The translations under genes were made by a program, and so were the position numbers. The notes below the pieces were generated by a model. It was not told where the DNA came from. It saw nothing but the letters and a program-made list of their open reading frames with translations, and did not search any database. 9,318 bases of DNA from JBMOGA01 sp049318625. GTDB lineage: Bacteria > Pseudomonadota > Alphaproteobacteria > Rhizobiales > Hyphomicrobiaceae. The stretch's first letter is position 1, and each line of letters starts with the position of its first letter. Below are positions 1-6,880 of this stretch, piece by piece. The stretch lies in NCBI GenBank assembly GCA_049318625.1, contig JBMOGA010000099.1, positions 1 to 9,318 on the forward strand, written 5' to 3'.

Positions 1-53
1 GACTTGCCGCCTGACTCAAACCAAACAGCCTCCGAGGAACTCGGGACAGTTCA
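1..53 (-). mobile_element. Probable outer end of an IS3-family-like insertion sequence (partial)
   Basis: Read on the minus strand from base 53 leftward, the sequence begins TGAACTGTCCCGAGTTCC and then CTCGGAGGCTG. This resembles the terminal inverted repeats of many IS3-family elements, which start with TG and often read TGAAC..CCC. The element would extend leftward out of the window, so no transposase is visible here. The call rests on remembered similarity of the terminus only. The other end and the target-site duplication cannot be seen. Confidence 0.4.
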
Positions 54-199
54 ACCTGCGGCAGGGGATGTGCATCAAGTGATCTGTTTGGCAAAACGAC
101 TATTGTGTCTCAGTTCAAAAAGCTGGTGCCCTTGACCGGGGTCGCCGGATAGGTGTTGATCTCCTATATGCTTAGCGACAAGCAGACGGAGGCGCGGCT
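54..199. other. Non-coding stretch ahead of the first gene; no confident promoter
   Basis: No convincing gene lies here. A TATATG at 165-170 could act as a -10 box, but the bases 17 nt upstream of it (142-147) do not resemble a -35 box. The TTGACC at 132-137 is too far away (27 nt) to pair with it. A promoter for the downstream genes is probably in this stretch but cannot be placed. A clear ribosome binding site, GGAGG at 188-192, lies 7 nt ahead of the GTG start at 200. Confidence 0.4.
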
Positions 200-448
200 G
201 TGTCTGATCAACTGATTGGCCTAGAGCCTATCGTATCGCCATTTCGCGCTGGCCTTCTGGGCGCGTGCGTCTCGATAGCCTCACTGACGGTCTTCGGTGC
301 CTTGGCCAATCTTGACGTATACAGCATGATAGTCCCCGCCGCTGGGATGGCCGCTACTAGTTTTGCCCTTCACTACTGGCTTGTCCGCACGTTCGTAATG
401 ACCCATCGGCGCCTCATGCTGAAGGAGGGACACAGTGACCATGCCTAG
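200..448 (+). CDS. Small protein with two predicted membrane helices, function unknown
   Basis: This is an 82-aa protein starting with GTG, chosen because GGAGG at 188-192 is well spaced ahead of it. Two hydrophobic segments are visible, roughly residues 17-36 and 41-63, separated by a short turn containing NLD. A basic, histidine-containing tail follows (THRRLMLKEGH). This suggests a small inner-membrane hairpin protein. I see no catalytic motif and do not recognise the family. Its 3' end overlaps the next gene by 8 bp if that gene starts at the ATG at 441, or by 14 bp if it starts at the GTG at 435. The two genes are therefore probably translated from the same message. A role linked to the downstream restriction genes is possible but unsupported. 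Confidence 0.6.
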   Translation: MSDQLIGLEPIVSPFRAGLLGACVSIASLTVFGALANLDVYSMIVPAAGMAATSFALHYWLVRTFVMTHRRLMLKEGHSDHA

Positions 449-674
449 AGGCCCCAAGGGGGAGAAGCGCCTTGCCGATGTGATCGCTAACGCCATCGAT
501 GTGGCTCGGATTGCCACGGGCGACGAACCGGATGAACTGACCAACCACGGCAAAGACAAGGCGGCCGTCAGTCTTGGGCGTCGGGGTGGGAAGGCTCGGG
601 CGGAGAAGTTGTCGCCAGAGCGTCGCTCGGAGATCGCGAAAATGGCTGCAAGCAAGAGGTGGAACACAAAATGA
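441..674 (+). CDS. Small basic KGG-type protein (MPRGPKGEKR family)
   Basis: This 77-aa protein is rich in Lys, Arg and Ala. It opens with MPRGPKGEKR and ends with a basic helical stretch around residues 46-74 that contains GRRGGKARAEKLSPERR and then EIAKMAASKRW. Such proteins are common short genes in Alphaproteobacteria and are often labelled hypothetical or RNA-binding. The actual function is not established to my knowledge, but the charge suggests nucleic-acid binding. I chose the ATG at 441 because family members I recall begin exactly at MPRGP. The in-frame GTG at 435 is the alternative, and it is better spaced (6 nt) from the GGAGG at 424-428. The gene overlaps the membrane-protein gene upstream. 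Its stop at 672-674 overlaps an ATG at 671 in another frame. Confidence 0.7.
   Translation: MPRGPKGEKRLADVIANAIDVARIATGDEPDELTNHGKDKAAVSLGRRGGKARAEKLSPERRSEIAKMAASKRWNTK
656..661 (+). promoter_or_regulatory. Ribosome-binding-like site ahead of the ATG at 671
   Basis: GAGGTG lies 9 nt upstream of the ATG at 671, a good Shine-Dalgarno match at a normal distance. The hsdR start at 730 has only weak purine sequence in front of it. The best ribosome entry site near hsdR therefore serves the mini-ORF at 671-724. This is inferred from sequence only. Confidence 0.35.
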
Positions 675-724
675 TGGACGAGCAGGGCAAGCGGCTACGC
701 ATGTCCGGCCGGACGAGAGCCTGA
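671..724 (+). CDS. Possible 17-codon leader ORF in front of hsdR
   Basis: ATG at 671 overlaps the stop of the preceding gene (ATGA) and opens a 17-residue frame, MMDEQGKRLRMSGRTRA, ending at TGA 722-724. The hsdR ATG follows 5 nt later. With GAGGTG upstream, it could be translated and pass ribosomes to hsdR by termination and reinitiation. A chance ORF of this length is also quite possible, since length alone gives no support. Confidence 0.25.
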   Translation: MMDEQGKRLRMSGRTRA

Positions 725-729
725 CCGGT

Positions 730-3165
730 ATGGACAAGCGCAGCCTTTCTGAACGCGACATCTGCACGAAGTACATCCTGCCCGCCGTTACGCGGGCCGG
801 GTGGGATGTGCATGTTCAAGTACGGGAGGAGGTCTTCTTCACGAAGGGCCGCATCATCGTGCGCGGCAAGCTCGTCACGAGGGGTAAGGCCAAGAAGGCC
901 GATGTCGTGCTGTACTACAAGCCGAACATCCCGATCGCCCTCATTGAGGCCAAGGACAACACGCACAGTGTTGGCGACGGGATGCAGCAGGGCCTCGACT
1001 ATGCGGCGACACTCGACGTGCCCTTCGTCTTCTCGTCGAATGGCGATGGCTTTGTCTTCCATGACCGGACAGGGCAAAGCAGTCCGATCGAAAGCAACCT
1101 CAGCCTAGATCGGTTCCCCGCGCCTGCGGAACTCTGGGCGCGCTATCGCAGCTGGAAAGGACTAGACTCGGAAGCCGAGCGGATCGTGCTCCAGGACTAC
1201 TTCGACGACGGCAGCGGGAAAGCGCCGCGCTACTACCAAGTGAACGCCGTTAACGCGGCGGTCGAAGCGATCGCTAAGGGTCGCGATCGCCTGCTGCTGG
1301 TGATGGCGACCGGTACGGGCAAGACTTACACGGCCTTCCAGATCATCTGGCGGTTGTGGAAAGCGGGCCGCAAGAAACGCATTCTGTTTCTCGCCGACCG
1401 GAACGTGCTCATCGACCAGACGATGGTCAACGACTTCCGCCCGTTCGGCGCGACCATGGCGAAGCTCTCCACCAACGCCAAGACGATCGAGCGATCGGAC
1501 GGCACGTCGGTCGACCTTACGCTGGCGCTCGACAAGAAGAGGCGGATCGACACCGCCTTTGAAGTCTACCTCGGGCTCTATCAGGCCATCACGGGACCCG
1601 AAGACCGCCAGAAGATGTTCCGGGAGTTCTCGCCGGGTTTCTTCGATCTGATCGTGATCGACGAGTGTCACCGCGGCAGCGCCGCCGAGGACGCAGCCTG
1701 GCGGGAGATCCTGACGCACTTCTCGGGCGCGACGCAGATCGGCCTGACGGCGACGCCGAAGGAGACCAAGTACGTCTCGAACATCGATTACTTCGGCGAG
1801 CCAGTGTTCACGTACTCGTTGAAGCAGGGGATCAGCGACGGCTTCCTCGCGCCCCACAAGGTCGTAAAGGTGCACATCGATCGCGACGTCGAGGGTTACC
1901 GGCCGGAGAAGGGCCAGCTCGATCGGGACGGCAATGAGATCGAGGATCGGATCTACAATGCCAAGGACTTCGACCGGACGCTCGTCCTCGATGACCGGAC
2001 GAAGTTGACGGCCCGCAAGGTGACCGAATTCCTGAAAGAGAGCGGTGACCGGTTCCAGAAGACCATCGTATTCTGCGTCGACGAGGAACACGCGGCGCGG
2101 ATGCGACAGGCGCTCGTCAACGAGAACGCCGATCTCGTTGCGGAAAACGCCCGCTACGTCATGCGCATCACGGGCAGTGACAAGGAAGGCCAGGACCAGC
2201 TCGGCAACTTCATCGACCCGGAGTCGAAGTATCCCGTCCTGGTCACGACATCGCGGCTGCTGTCGACAGGTGTCGATGCCCAGACCTGCCGGCTCATCGT
2301 TCTGGATCGCGCGGTCGGCTCGATGACGGAATTCAAGCAGATCGTCGGTCGCGGCACCCGCGTTCACGAGGACACGAAGAAGTTCTACTTCACGCTGATC
2401 GACTTCCGGGGTGCGACCAGTCACTTCGCCGACCCAGAATTCGACGGCGATCCGGTCCAGATTTACGAGCCGGGCGACGACGATCCCATCACACCGCCCG
2501 ACGATGTCCCGCCGGCTGGTGATCCTGTGCCGCGGAAGCCCGGGGACGACGAGACCATCATCGACGATCCGATCAAGCCACAGCCGCCCGAGGGTCCGAA
2601 CCGCAAGATCTACGTAGATGGTGTTGGCGCTCGTATCATTGGAGAGCGCGTCGAGTATCTCGACGAGAACGGCAAGCTCGTCACAGAGTCCGTTCGTGAC
2701 TTCACCAAGACGGCGCTGCGTAAGCGGTTTGCCAGCCTGGACAACTTCTTGAAGCGCTGGAGGTCGGCCGAGCGGAAGCAGGCGGTTATCGAAGAGCTGG
2801 AGTCCGAGGGCCTGTCACTCGACGTGCTAGCTTCCGAGTTGGGCAAGACCCTCGATCCTTTCGATCTGATCTGCCACATCGCCTTCGATCGCAAGCCGCT
2901 GACTCGGCGAGAGCGGGCCGACAACGTCCGCAAGAGGGATGTGTTCGCGAAATACGGCGACCAAGCTCGCGCGGTGCTCGACGCATTGCTTGAGAAGTAC
3001 CGTGACGAAGGTGTCATTAATCTCGACGACACCAATGTCCTGACGCTCACACCCTTCAAGTCGATGGGTACTGTCGTACAGTTGGTCACAGCGTTTGGCG
3101 GCAGGGACAGCTACGAGAAGGCTGTGCGGGAGCTGCAGAACGAGCTGTACGCGGAAGCGGGTTAG
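730..3165 (+). CDS. hsdR: Type I restriction enzyme, R subunit (HsdR, type IB/EcoEI-like)
   Basis: HsdR is the motor and nuclease subunit of a type I restriction complex: it translocates unmethylated DNA using ATP and cuts it away from the recognition site. The protein is 811 aa, close to the EcoAI/EcoEI R subunits. An N-terminal PD-(D/E)xK nuclease domain shows D58, E73-A-K75 and a QxxxY motif (Q87 to Y91). The SF2 translocase follows, with Walker A ATGTGKT (193-199), motif II DECH (311-314), GLTATP (338-343), a motif V region TTSRLLSTGVD (506-516) and motif VI QIVGRGTR (537-544). An acidic, proline-rich linker (about 570-622) leads to an EcoEI-type C-terminal domain that should contact HsdM. 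The ATG at 730 is chosen because the protein then opens MDKRSLSERDICTKYI, the usual family N-terminus. An upstream extension is open but non-homologous. All motifs are intact. Confidence 0.97.
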   Translation: MDKRSLSERDICTKYILPAVTRAGWDVHVQVREEVFFTKGRIIVRGKLVTRGKAKKADVVLYYKPNIPIALIEAKDNTHSVGDGMQQGLDYAATLDVPFVFSSNGDGFVFHDRTGQSSPIESNLSLDRFPAPAELWARYRSWKGLDSEAERIVLQDYFDDGSGKAPRYYQVNAVNAAVEAIAKGRDRLLLVMATGTGKTYTAFQIIWRLWKAGRKKRILFLADRNVLIDQTMVNDFRPFGATMAKLSTNAKTIERSDGTSVDLTLALDKKRRIDTAFEVYLGLYQAITGPEDRQKMFREFSPGFFDLIVIDECHRGSAAEDAAWREILTHFSGATQIGLTATPKETKYVSNIDYFGEPVFTYSLKQGISDGFLAPHKVVKVHIDRDVEGYRPEKGQLDRDGNEIEDRIYNAKDFDRTLVLDDRTKLTARKVTEFLKESGDRFQKTIVFCVDEEHAARMRQALVNENADLVAENARYVMRITGSDKEGQDQLGNFIDPESKYPVLVTTSRLLSTGVDAQTCRLIVLDRAVGSMTEFKQIVGRGTRVHEDTKKFYFTLIDFRGATSHFADPEFDGDPVQIYEPGDDDPITPPDDVPPAGDPVPRKPGDDETIIDDPIKPQPPEGPNRKIYVDGVGARIIGERVEYLDENGKLVTESVRDFTKTALRKRFASLDNFLKRWRSAERKQAVIEELESEGLSLDVLASELGKTLDPFDLICHIAFDRKPLTRRERADNVRKRDVFAKYGDQARAVLDALLEKYRDEGVINLDDTNVLTLTPFKSMGTVVQLVTAFGGRDSYEKAVRELQNELYAEAG

Positions 3166-3170
3166 CTGCC

Positions 3171-3725
3171 ATGGGCTATGCTTGGTCGGACATTAAGAGC
3201 GTAGCCGAGATCCTCTTTAGGGTGTGGACCAGTGGTGGCGATCTGACCTTTGCGAAAGAGGCGTGGTCCCACCTCGACGCAGCTGGGCTATGTGACGACA
3301 GCAGCATCGTCTCCCAGACACGTGCCGTGCTTCGCTTGTTGACCCTCCGCCAGTTCTACGGCGAGTTCTGCGCCGCGAAATGGCAAGAGGGGGATGGAGA
3401 CGAGCTGCTCTACTTAGTCAGCGATATCGACGAGCACGTCTCCATGTTGGCGCTGGGAGTGCTCGCCGCGTCGCACCTGAGCGCTGACGATCTAAAGATC
3501 GACGACGAATCTGATCTCAAGGATTCCGCCATCATCGTTGTCGTCATGCAGCTTTCTGATGAGACGCTGCAGTGCCTGAAGCGAGCGTATGGCGGGACAA
3601 AGGGGCTTTACGATCGATTGTCTAGAACGGCTTCCGACGATGAGGAAACTAGTCTGTGGGATGAAGAGCCTAGCAACGAAAATCAGAGCGCCTATGAGGT
3701 CGTCGAAGTTGGTGGGAGATATTGA
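3171..3725 (+). CDS. Unrecognised acidic protein between hsdR and hsdM
   Basis: This is a 184-aa protein that I do not recognise. It begins 5 nt after the hsdR stop and ends 6 nt before the hsdM start, so it is almost certainly co-transcribed with both. By my count it has 35 Asp/Glu against 15 Lys/Arg, a net charge near -20, with acidic clusters around residues 73-88, 106-118 and 156-170. The first two thirds look mainly helical, with hydrophobic repeats such as AVLRLLTLRQFY and LALGVLAASHL. The last 30 residues are polar and probably disordered. There are no signal peptide, membrane helix, Cys cluster or nuclease motif. Sampled lines are about 50-57% GC, lower than the 63% counted in a sampled hsdM line, which suggests separate acquisition. 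Possible roles are a regulator or partner of the restriction complex, or a DNA mimic. Both are guesses. Confidence 0.8.
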   Translation: MGYAWSDIKSVAEILFRVWTSGGDLTFAKEAWSHLDAAGLCDDSSIVSQTRAVLRLLTLRQFYGEFCAAKWQEGDGDELLYLVSDIDEHVSMLALGVLAASHLSADDLKIDDESDLKDSAIIVVVMQLSDETLQCLKRAYGGTKGLYDRLSRTASDDEETSLWDEEPSNENQSAYEVVEVGGRY

Positions 3726-3731
3726 ACCAGC

Positions 3732-5186
3732 ATGTCCGTCCGCACCCTCGTTAAGTCCATACAAGACATCATGCGCCAGGATGCCGGCGTCGATGGTGAT
3801 GCGCAGCGCATCAGCCAGTTGTGCTGGATGTTCTTCCTCAAGATCATCGACGATCAGGATCAGGAGCTTGAACTCACCCGCAACGGCTATGTCCCGCCGA
3901 TCCCGGAGAAGTTCCAGTGGCGCAACTGGGCGGCGGACCCGGAGGGCATCACGGGCGAGGCGCTGCTCGGCTTTGTCAATGGCGAGTTGTTCCCGGCGCT
4001 GAAAGGCCTCGCCCTCACCGGCAAGCCCGGCGATCGCCGCAAGATCGTCCGGGACGTGTTCGAGGACGCCTACAACTACATGAAATCCGGCCAGCTGATG
4101 CGGCAGGTGCTCAACAAGATCAACGGCGTCGATTTCAATACGTTGGCTGATCGGCAGCACTTCGGCGAGATTTACGAGCAATTGCTCAACGATCTGCAAT
4201 CGGCGGGCAATGCGGGTGAATATTACACGCCCCGTGCTGTCACCGCCTTCATGGTGGACCGGATCGACCCGCACCCCGGCGAAATCCTGTTCGATCCCGC
4301 CTGCGGAACGGGCGGTATGCTCACCTGCGCCATCCGTCACATGGAGAAGCACCACATCCGCACGCCCAGGCAGCGCGAGATGATGCAGGCGGGCTTGCGC
4401 GCGGTGGAGAAGAAGCCGCTGCCGCACATGCTCTGCGTCACCAACATGCTGCTGCACGGCATTGAGGATGCGGGCTTCGTGCGCCACGACAACACGCTGG
4501 CCCGCCCGCTCATCTCGTGGAGCAAGGACGAGCGCGTCGACATCGTGCTGACCAACCCGCCCTTCGGCGGCCGTGAGGAAGACGGTATCGAGAACAACTT
4601 CCCGACGTTCCGGACCAAGGAGACAGCGGACCTGTTCCTCGCGCTCATCGTGCGGCTGTTGAAGCCGGGTGGCCGCGCTGCCGTGGTGCTGCCGGACGGC
4701 ACGCTTTTCGGCGAAGGCATCAAGACCCGGCTCAAAGAACACCTGATGGAGGAGTGCAACCTCCACACCATCGTCCGCCTGCCGAGCTCGGTCTTCAAGC
4801 CATACGCCTCGATCGGCACGAACCTGTTGTTCTTCGAGAAGGGCGAGCCGACCAAGGAGACGTGGTACTTCGAGCACCGCGTACCCGAGGGCCAGAAAGC
4901 TTATTCGATGACGAAGCCGATCCGCTTCGAGCATCTGCAGCCCTGCATCGACTGGTGGGGCGGCAAAGATCGCAAGGGACGCGAGGAAGGCTCGCAAGCA
5001 TGGCGCGTGACCATCGGTGAGGTGAAAGCGCGGGGCTATAATCTCGACGTCAAGAACCCGCACGCCGTGGCGGACGACCATGGCGATCCGGAAGCGCTAT
5101 TGGCGGACTTGGAAGCCGCCGAGCGCAACGTCGCAAACCTGCGCGGCCAGCTGAAGGCTATTCTCGCCGAGGCGCTCGCCCGATGA
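3732..5186 (+). CDS. hsdM: Type I DNA methyltransferase, M subunit (HsdM)
   Basis: HsdM transfers a methyl group from S-adenosylmethionine to adenine N6 in the target chosen by HsdS. Two copies join one HsdS to form the modification enzyme, which HsdR completes for restriction. The protein is 484 aa, similar to EcoAI/EcoEI M subunits. A helical N-terminal HsdM_N domain spans about residues 5-135 (RQDAGVDGDAQRISQLCWMF, then FLKIID). The N6-adenine methyltransferase domain follows, with the EYYTPR signature (163-168), SAM-binding motif I DPACGTGG (188-195) and catalytic motif IV NPPF (275-278). The C-terminus is helical and probably packs on HsdS. The start is ATG at 3732 because MSVRTLVKSIQDIMR is the usual N-terminus, although the purine-rich site ahead of it (3714-3718) is distant. 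Its TGA overlaps the hsdS ATG, so the two are translationally coupled. Confidence 0.97.
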   Translation: MSVRTLVKSIQDIMRQDAGVDGDAQRISQLCWMFFLKIIDDQDQELELTRNGYVPPIPEKFQWRNWAADPEGITGEALLGFVNGELFPALKGLALTGKPGDRRKIVRDVFEDAYNYMKSGQLMRQVLNKINGVDFNTLADRQHFGEIYEQLLNDLQSAGNAGEYYTPRAVTAFMVDRIDPHPGEILFDPACGTGGMLTCAIRHMEKHHIRTPRQREMMQAGLRAVEKKPLPHMLCVTNMLLHGIEDAGFVRHDNTLARPLISWSKDERVDIVLTNPPFGGREEDGIENNFPTFRTKETADLFLALIVRLLKPGGRAAVVLPDGTLFGEGIKTRLKEHLMEECNLHTIVRLPSSVFKPYASIGTNLLFFEKGEPTKETWYFEHRVPEGQKAYSMTKPIRFEHLQPCIDWWGGKDRKGREEGSQAWRVTIGEVKARGYNLDVKNPHAVADDHGDPEALLADLEAAERNVANLRGQLKAILAEALAR

Positions 5187-6880
5187 ACGTCGAACGCCTC
5201 CTGCAGCACTACGAGAAGATTGCCGACGCGACCGACGCGATTGCCCGCCTGCGCCGTTTCGTTCTTGATCTGGCCGTGCGCGGCAAACTTGTGCCGCAAG
5301 ACCCGAAGGACGAACCGGCATCGGATGTTGGGTTGAAGATAAAAACTCGGAGCCGAGGCCAAGTTCAAGAATCCATTGAACCGCCTTTTGGTGTTCCCGC
5401 TGGGTGGGCGTGGAGAGCGGTTGATACACTCGCCGATCAAGTGACGGACGGGGAGCACGCGACACCACCAAGGATTTCAGAAGCTCAGGTTCCGTTGGTA
5501 ACCGCAAAAAATGTCCGCGAGGGGTTCATGGACTACTCGCAGACCGATTGGGTATCGTATGAGACCGCGCGAAAGGCTTGGGGCCGTTGCCGACCACAAG
5601 TCGGCGACCTCTTGATGGTTTGCGTAGGGGCGACCACGGGCCGACTGACTGTCCTACGCGAAGCACGAGATATGGTGCTCGTCAGGAGCGTTGCACTCGT
5701 CAGGCCAAACTCGGATGTGCTGAACGAGTATCTCGAACGCGCGATTCGAAGCCCTTTCGTGCAGCAGCAGATATGGGCGAGCATCAAAGCCGCCGCGCAA
5801 CCTTGCCTTTACATCAATCGCATTCAATCTTTGCTCATTCCCCTCCCGCCGCTCGCCGAACAGCACCGCATCGTCGCCAAGGTCGATGAATTGATGGGCC
5901 TATGCGACCGGCTGGAGGCGGCGCGGGCGGCACGTGAGGCGGCGCGTGACCGGCTGGCGTTGGCGAGCCTCGCCCGCCTCAACGCGCCAGATCCCGAGAC
6001 TTTTCAGGCTGACGCCCGCTTCGCCCTCAATGCGCTGCCCGCCCTCACCACGCGCCCCGACCAGATCAAACGCCTGCGCCAAACCATCCTCAACCTCGCC
6101 GTGCGCGGCAAACTCCTGCCGCAGGATGCGAACGACGAACCGGCGTCGGAATTGCTGAAGCGGATTGCTAAGGAAAAGGCGCGGCTGGTGAAAGAAGGAA
6201 AGGCAAAGCGCTACGACGCGTTGCCAGAGATCGACCTCGATCAAGCGCCATTCGAATTGCCGGATGGATGGGCATGGGGACGCTTCCCCGAAGTTGGTAC
6301 GTTTGCCAGAGGCAAATCGAAACACCGCCCGCGCAATGATCCCGTTCTATTTGACGGCGGCGAACACCTGATGATTCAAACGGGCGATGTTGCCCGATCA
6401 CAAGGCGTCATCGAAACCTATACGAGCAAATATAATGACTTTGGGCTTTCTCAGAGCTTCAAATGGCCGAAGGGAACGCTTTGCATCACGATTGCCGCAA
6501 ACATTGCGGATAGCGGGATTTTGAGCTTTGACGCCTGCTTCCCTGATAGCGTTGTCGGGTTCATTCCGGCGTCGATGTTCGAGAACGCAAGATATTTCGA
6601 ATACTTCGTTCGAACCGCGAAGGCGAACCTGTTGGAGTTCGCGCCAGCGACGGCGCAGAAGAACATCAACCTCGAAATTCTGACGCAGGTTCTTATTCCT
6701 CTCCCACCGCTCGCCGAACAACACCGCATCGTCGCCAAGGTCGATGAATTGATGGCGCTCTGCGACCGGCTGGAGGGGAGCCTCACCGCCACCGCCGCCA
6801 CCCGCCGCCGCCTGCTCGACGCGCTGCTCGCCGAGGCGCTGGCGCCGGTGGATGTGGCCGAGATGGAGGCGGCAGAATGA
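5183..6880 (+). CDS. hsdS: Type I specificity subunit (HsdS)
   Basis: HsdS binds the two halves of a split DNA target and so sets the specificity of both methylation and cutting. It is 565 aa with the usual duplicated layout. A first conserved region (about 18-48, with LAVRGKL) precedes target-recognition domain 1 (about 75-220). A helical spacer follows (222-262, LPPLAEQHRIVAKVDELMGL). A second conserved region (295-345, LAVRGKLLPQD) precedes recognition domain 2 (about 363-505), and a second helical spacer (508-552) ends the protein. The linker before domain 1 is about 13 residues shorter than the matching one before domain 2. Sampled domain-coding lines are about 45-57% GC, against 70% in a conserved line. 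The gene overlaps hsdM (ATGA at 5183-5186) and the next gene (ATGA at 6877-6880). The recognised DNA sequence cannot be deduced here. Confidence 0.96.
   Translation: MNVERLLQHYEKIADATDAIARLRRFVLDLAVRGKLVPQDPKDEPASDVGLKIKTRSRGQVQESIEPPFGVPAGWAWRAVDTLADQVTDGEHATPPRISEAQVPLVTAKNVREGFMDYSQTDWVSYETARKAWGRCRPQVGDLLMVCVGATTGRLTVLREARDMVLVRSVALVRPNSDVLNEYLERAIRSPFVQQQIWASIKAAAQPCLYINRIQSLLIPLPPLAEQHRIVAKVDELMGLCDRLEAARAAREAARDRLALASLARLNAPDPETFQADARFALNALPALTTRPDQIKRLRQTILNLAVRGKLLPQDANDEPASELLKRIAKEKARLVKEGKAKRYDALPEIDLDQAPFELPDGWAWGRFPEVGTFARGKSKHRPRNDPVLFDGGEHLMIQTGDVARSQGVIETYTSKYNDFGLSQSFKWPKGTLCITIAANIADSGILSFDACFPDSVVGFIPASMFENARYFEYFVRTAKANLLEFAPATAQKNINLEILTQVLIPLPPLAEQHRIVAKVDELMALCDRLEGSLTATAATRRRLLDALLAEALAPVDVAEMEAAE
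5246..5325 (+). repeat. hsdS internal direct repeat A, copy 1
   Basis: This 80-bp stretch encodes the conserved region before recognition domain 1. It matches 6071-6150 at 63 of 80 positions without gaps (offset 825 bp). Such repeats reflect the duplicated origin of HsdS and can allow recombination that swaps recognition domains. Confidence 0.8.
5837..5918 (+). repeat. hsdS internal direct repeat B, copy 1
   Basis: This 82-bp stretch encodes the start of the central helical spacer (LPPLAEQHRIVAKVDEL). It matches 6695-6776 at 76 of 82 positions without gaps (offset 858 bp), including an uninterrupted run of about 34 identical bases. This similarity is higher than the protein alone would require. 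Confidence 0.85.
6071..6150 (+). repeat. hsdS internal direct repeat A, copy 2
   Basis: This is the partner of 5246-5325 and encodes the conserved region before recognition domain 2 (RLRQTILNLAVRGKLLPQD). The two copies differ at 17 of 80 bases. Confidence 0.8.
6695..6776 (+). repeat. hsdS internal direct repeat B, copy 2
   Basis: This is the partner of 5837-5918 and encodes the start of the C-terminal helical spacer. There are only six mismatches in 82 bases. Recombination between the two copies would delete about 858 bp, removing recognition domain 2 while keeping the reading frame (858 is divisible by 3). Confidence 0.85.
6851..6878 (+). repeat. hsdS 3'-end motif, copy 1 (contains ribosome binding site)
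   Basis: The last codons of hsdS read GATGTGGCCGAG, then ATGGAGGCGGCAGAAT. The GGAGG at 6865-6869 is 7 nt ahead of the ATG at 6877 and serves as its ribosome binding site. A related sequence recurs at 7566-7601, in front of the HNH gene. Confidence 0.5.

Noticed and set aside
574..729. Upstream extension of the hsdR frame to a TTG at 574
   Set aside because: The 52 extra residues overlap the basic small-protein gene, are low-complexity and Arg-rich, and do not resemble HsdR. The family N-terminus starts at the ATG at 730.
1162..2424. Minus-strand open frame of 420 codons opposite hsdR
   Set aside because: It is a shadow of the helicase region of hsdR, with no motif or supported start site.
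3492..5081. Long minus-strand open frame of 529 codons opposite hsdM
   Set aside because: It is a mirror of the hsdM codon bias, rich in Arg, Leu, Val and His with no motif, while hsdM is unambiguous on the plus strand.
5918..5947. AAR-AAR-EAAR tandem in the HsdS central spacer as a spacer-length switch like that of EcoR124
   Set aside because: The repeated 9-nt units are imperfect at DNA level, and the segment resembles the ordinary spacer of this HsdS group. It is kept only as a curiosity.
6784..6816. GCC/CCG-rich stretch in the hsdS 3' region as a phase-variable repeat
   Set aside because: The units are imperfect (ACC, GCC, CGC mixed) and encode a normal helical segment, so no clean tandem repeat able to slip is present.
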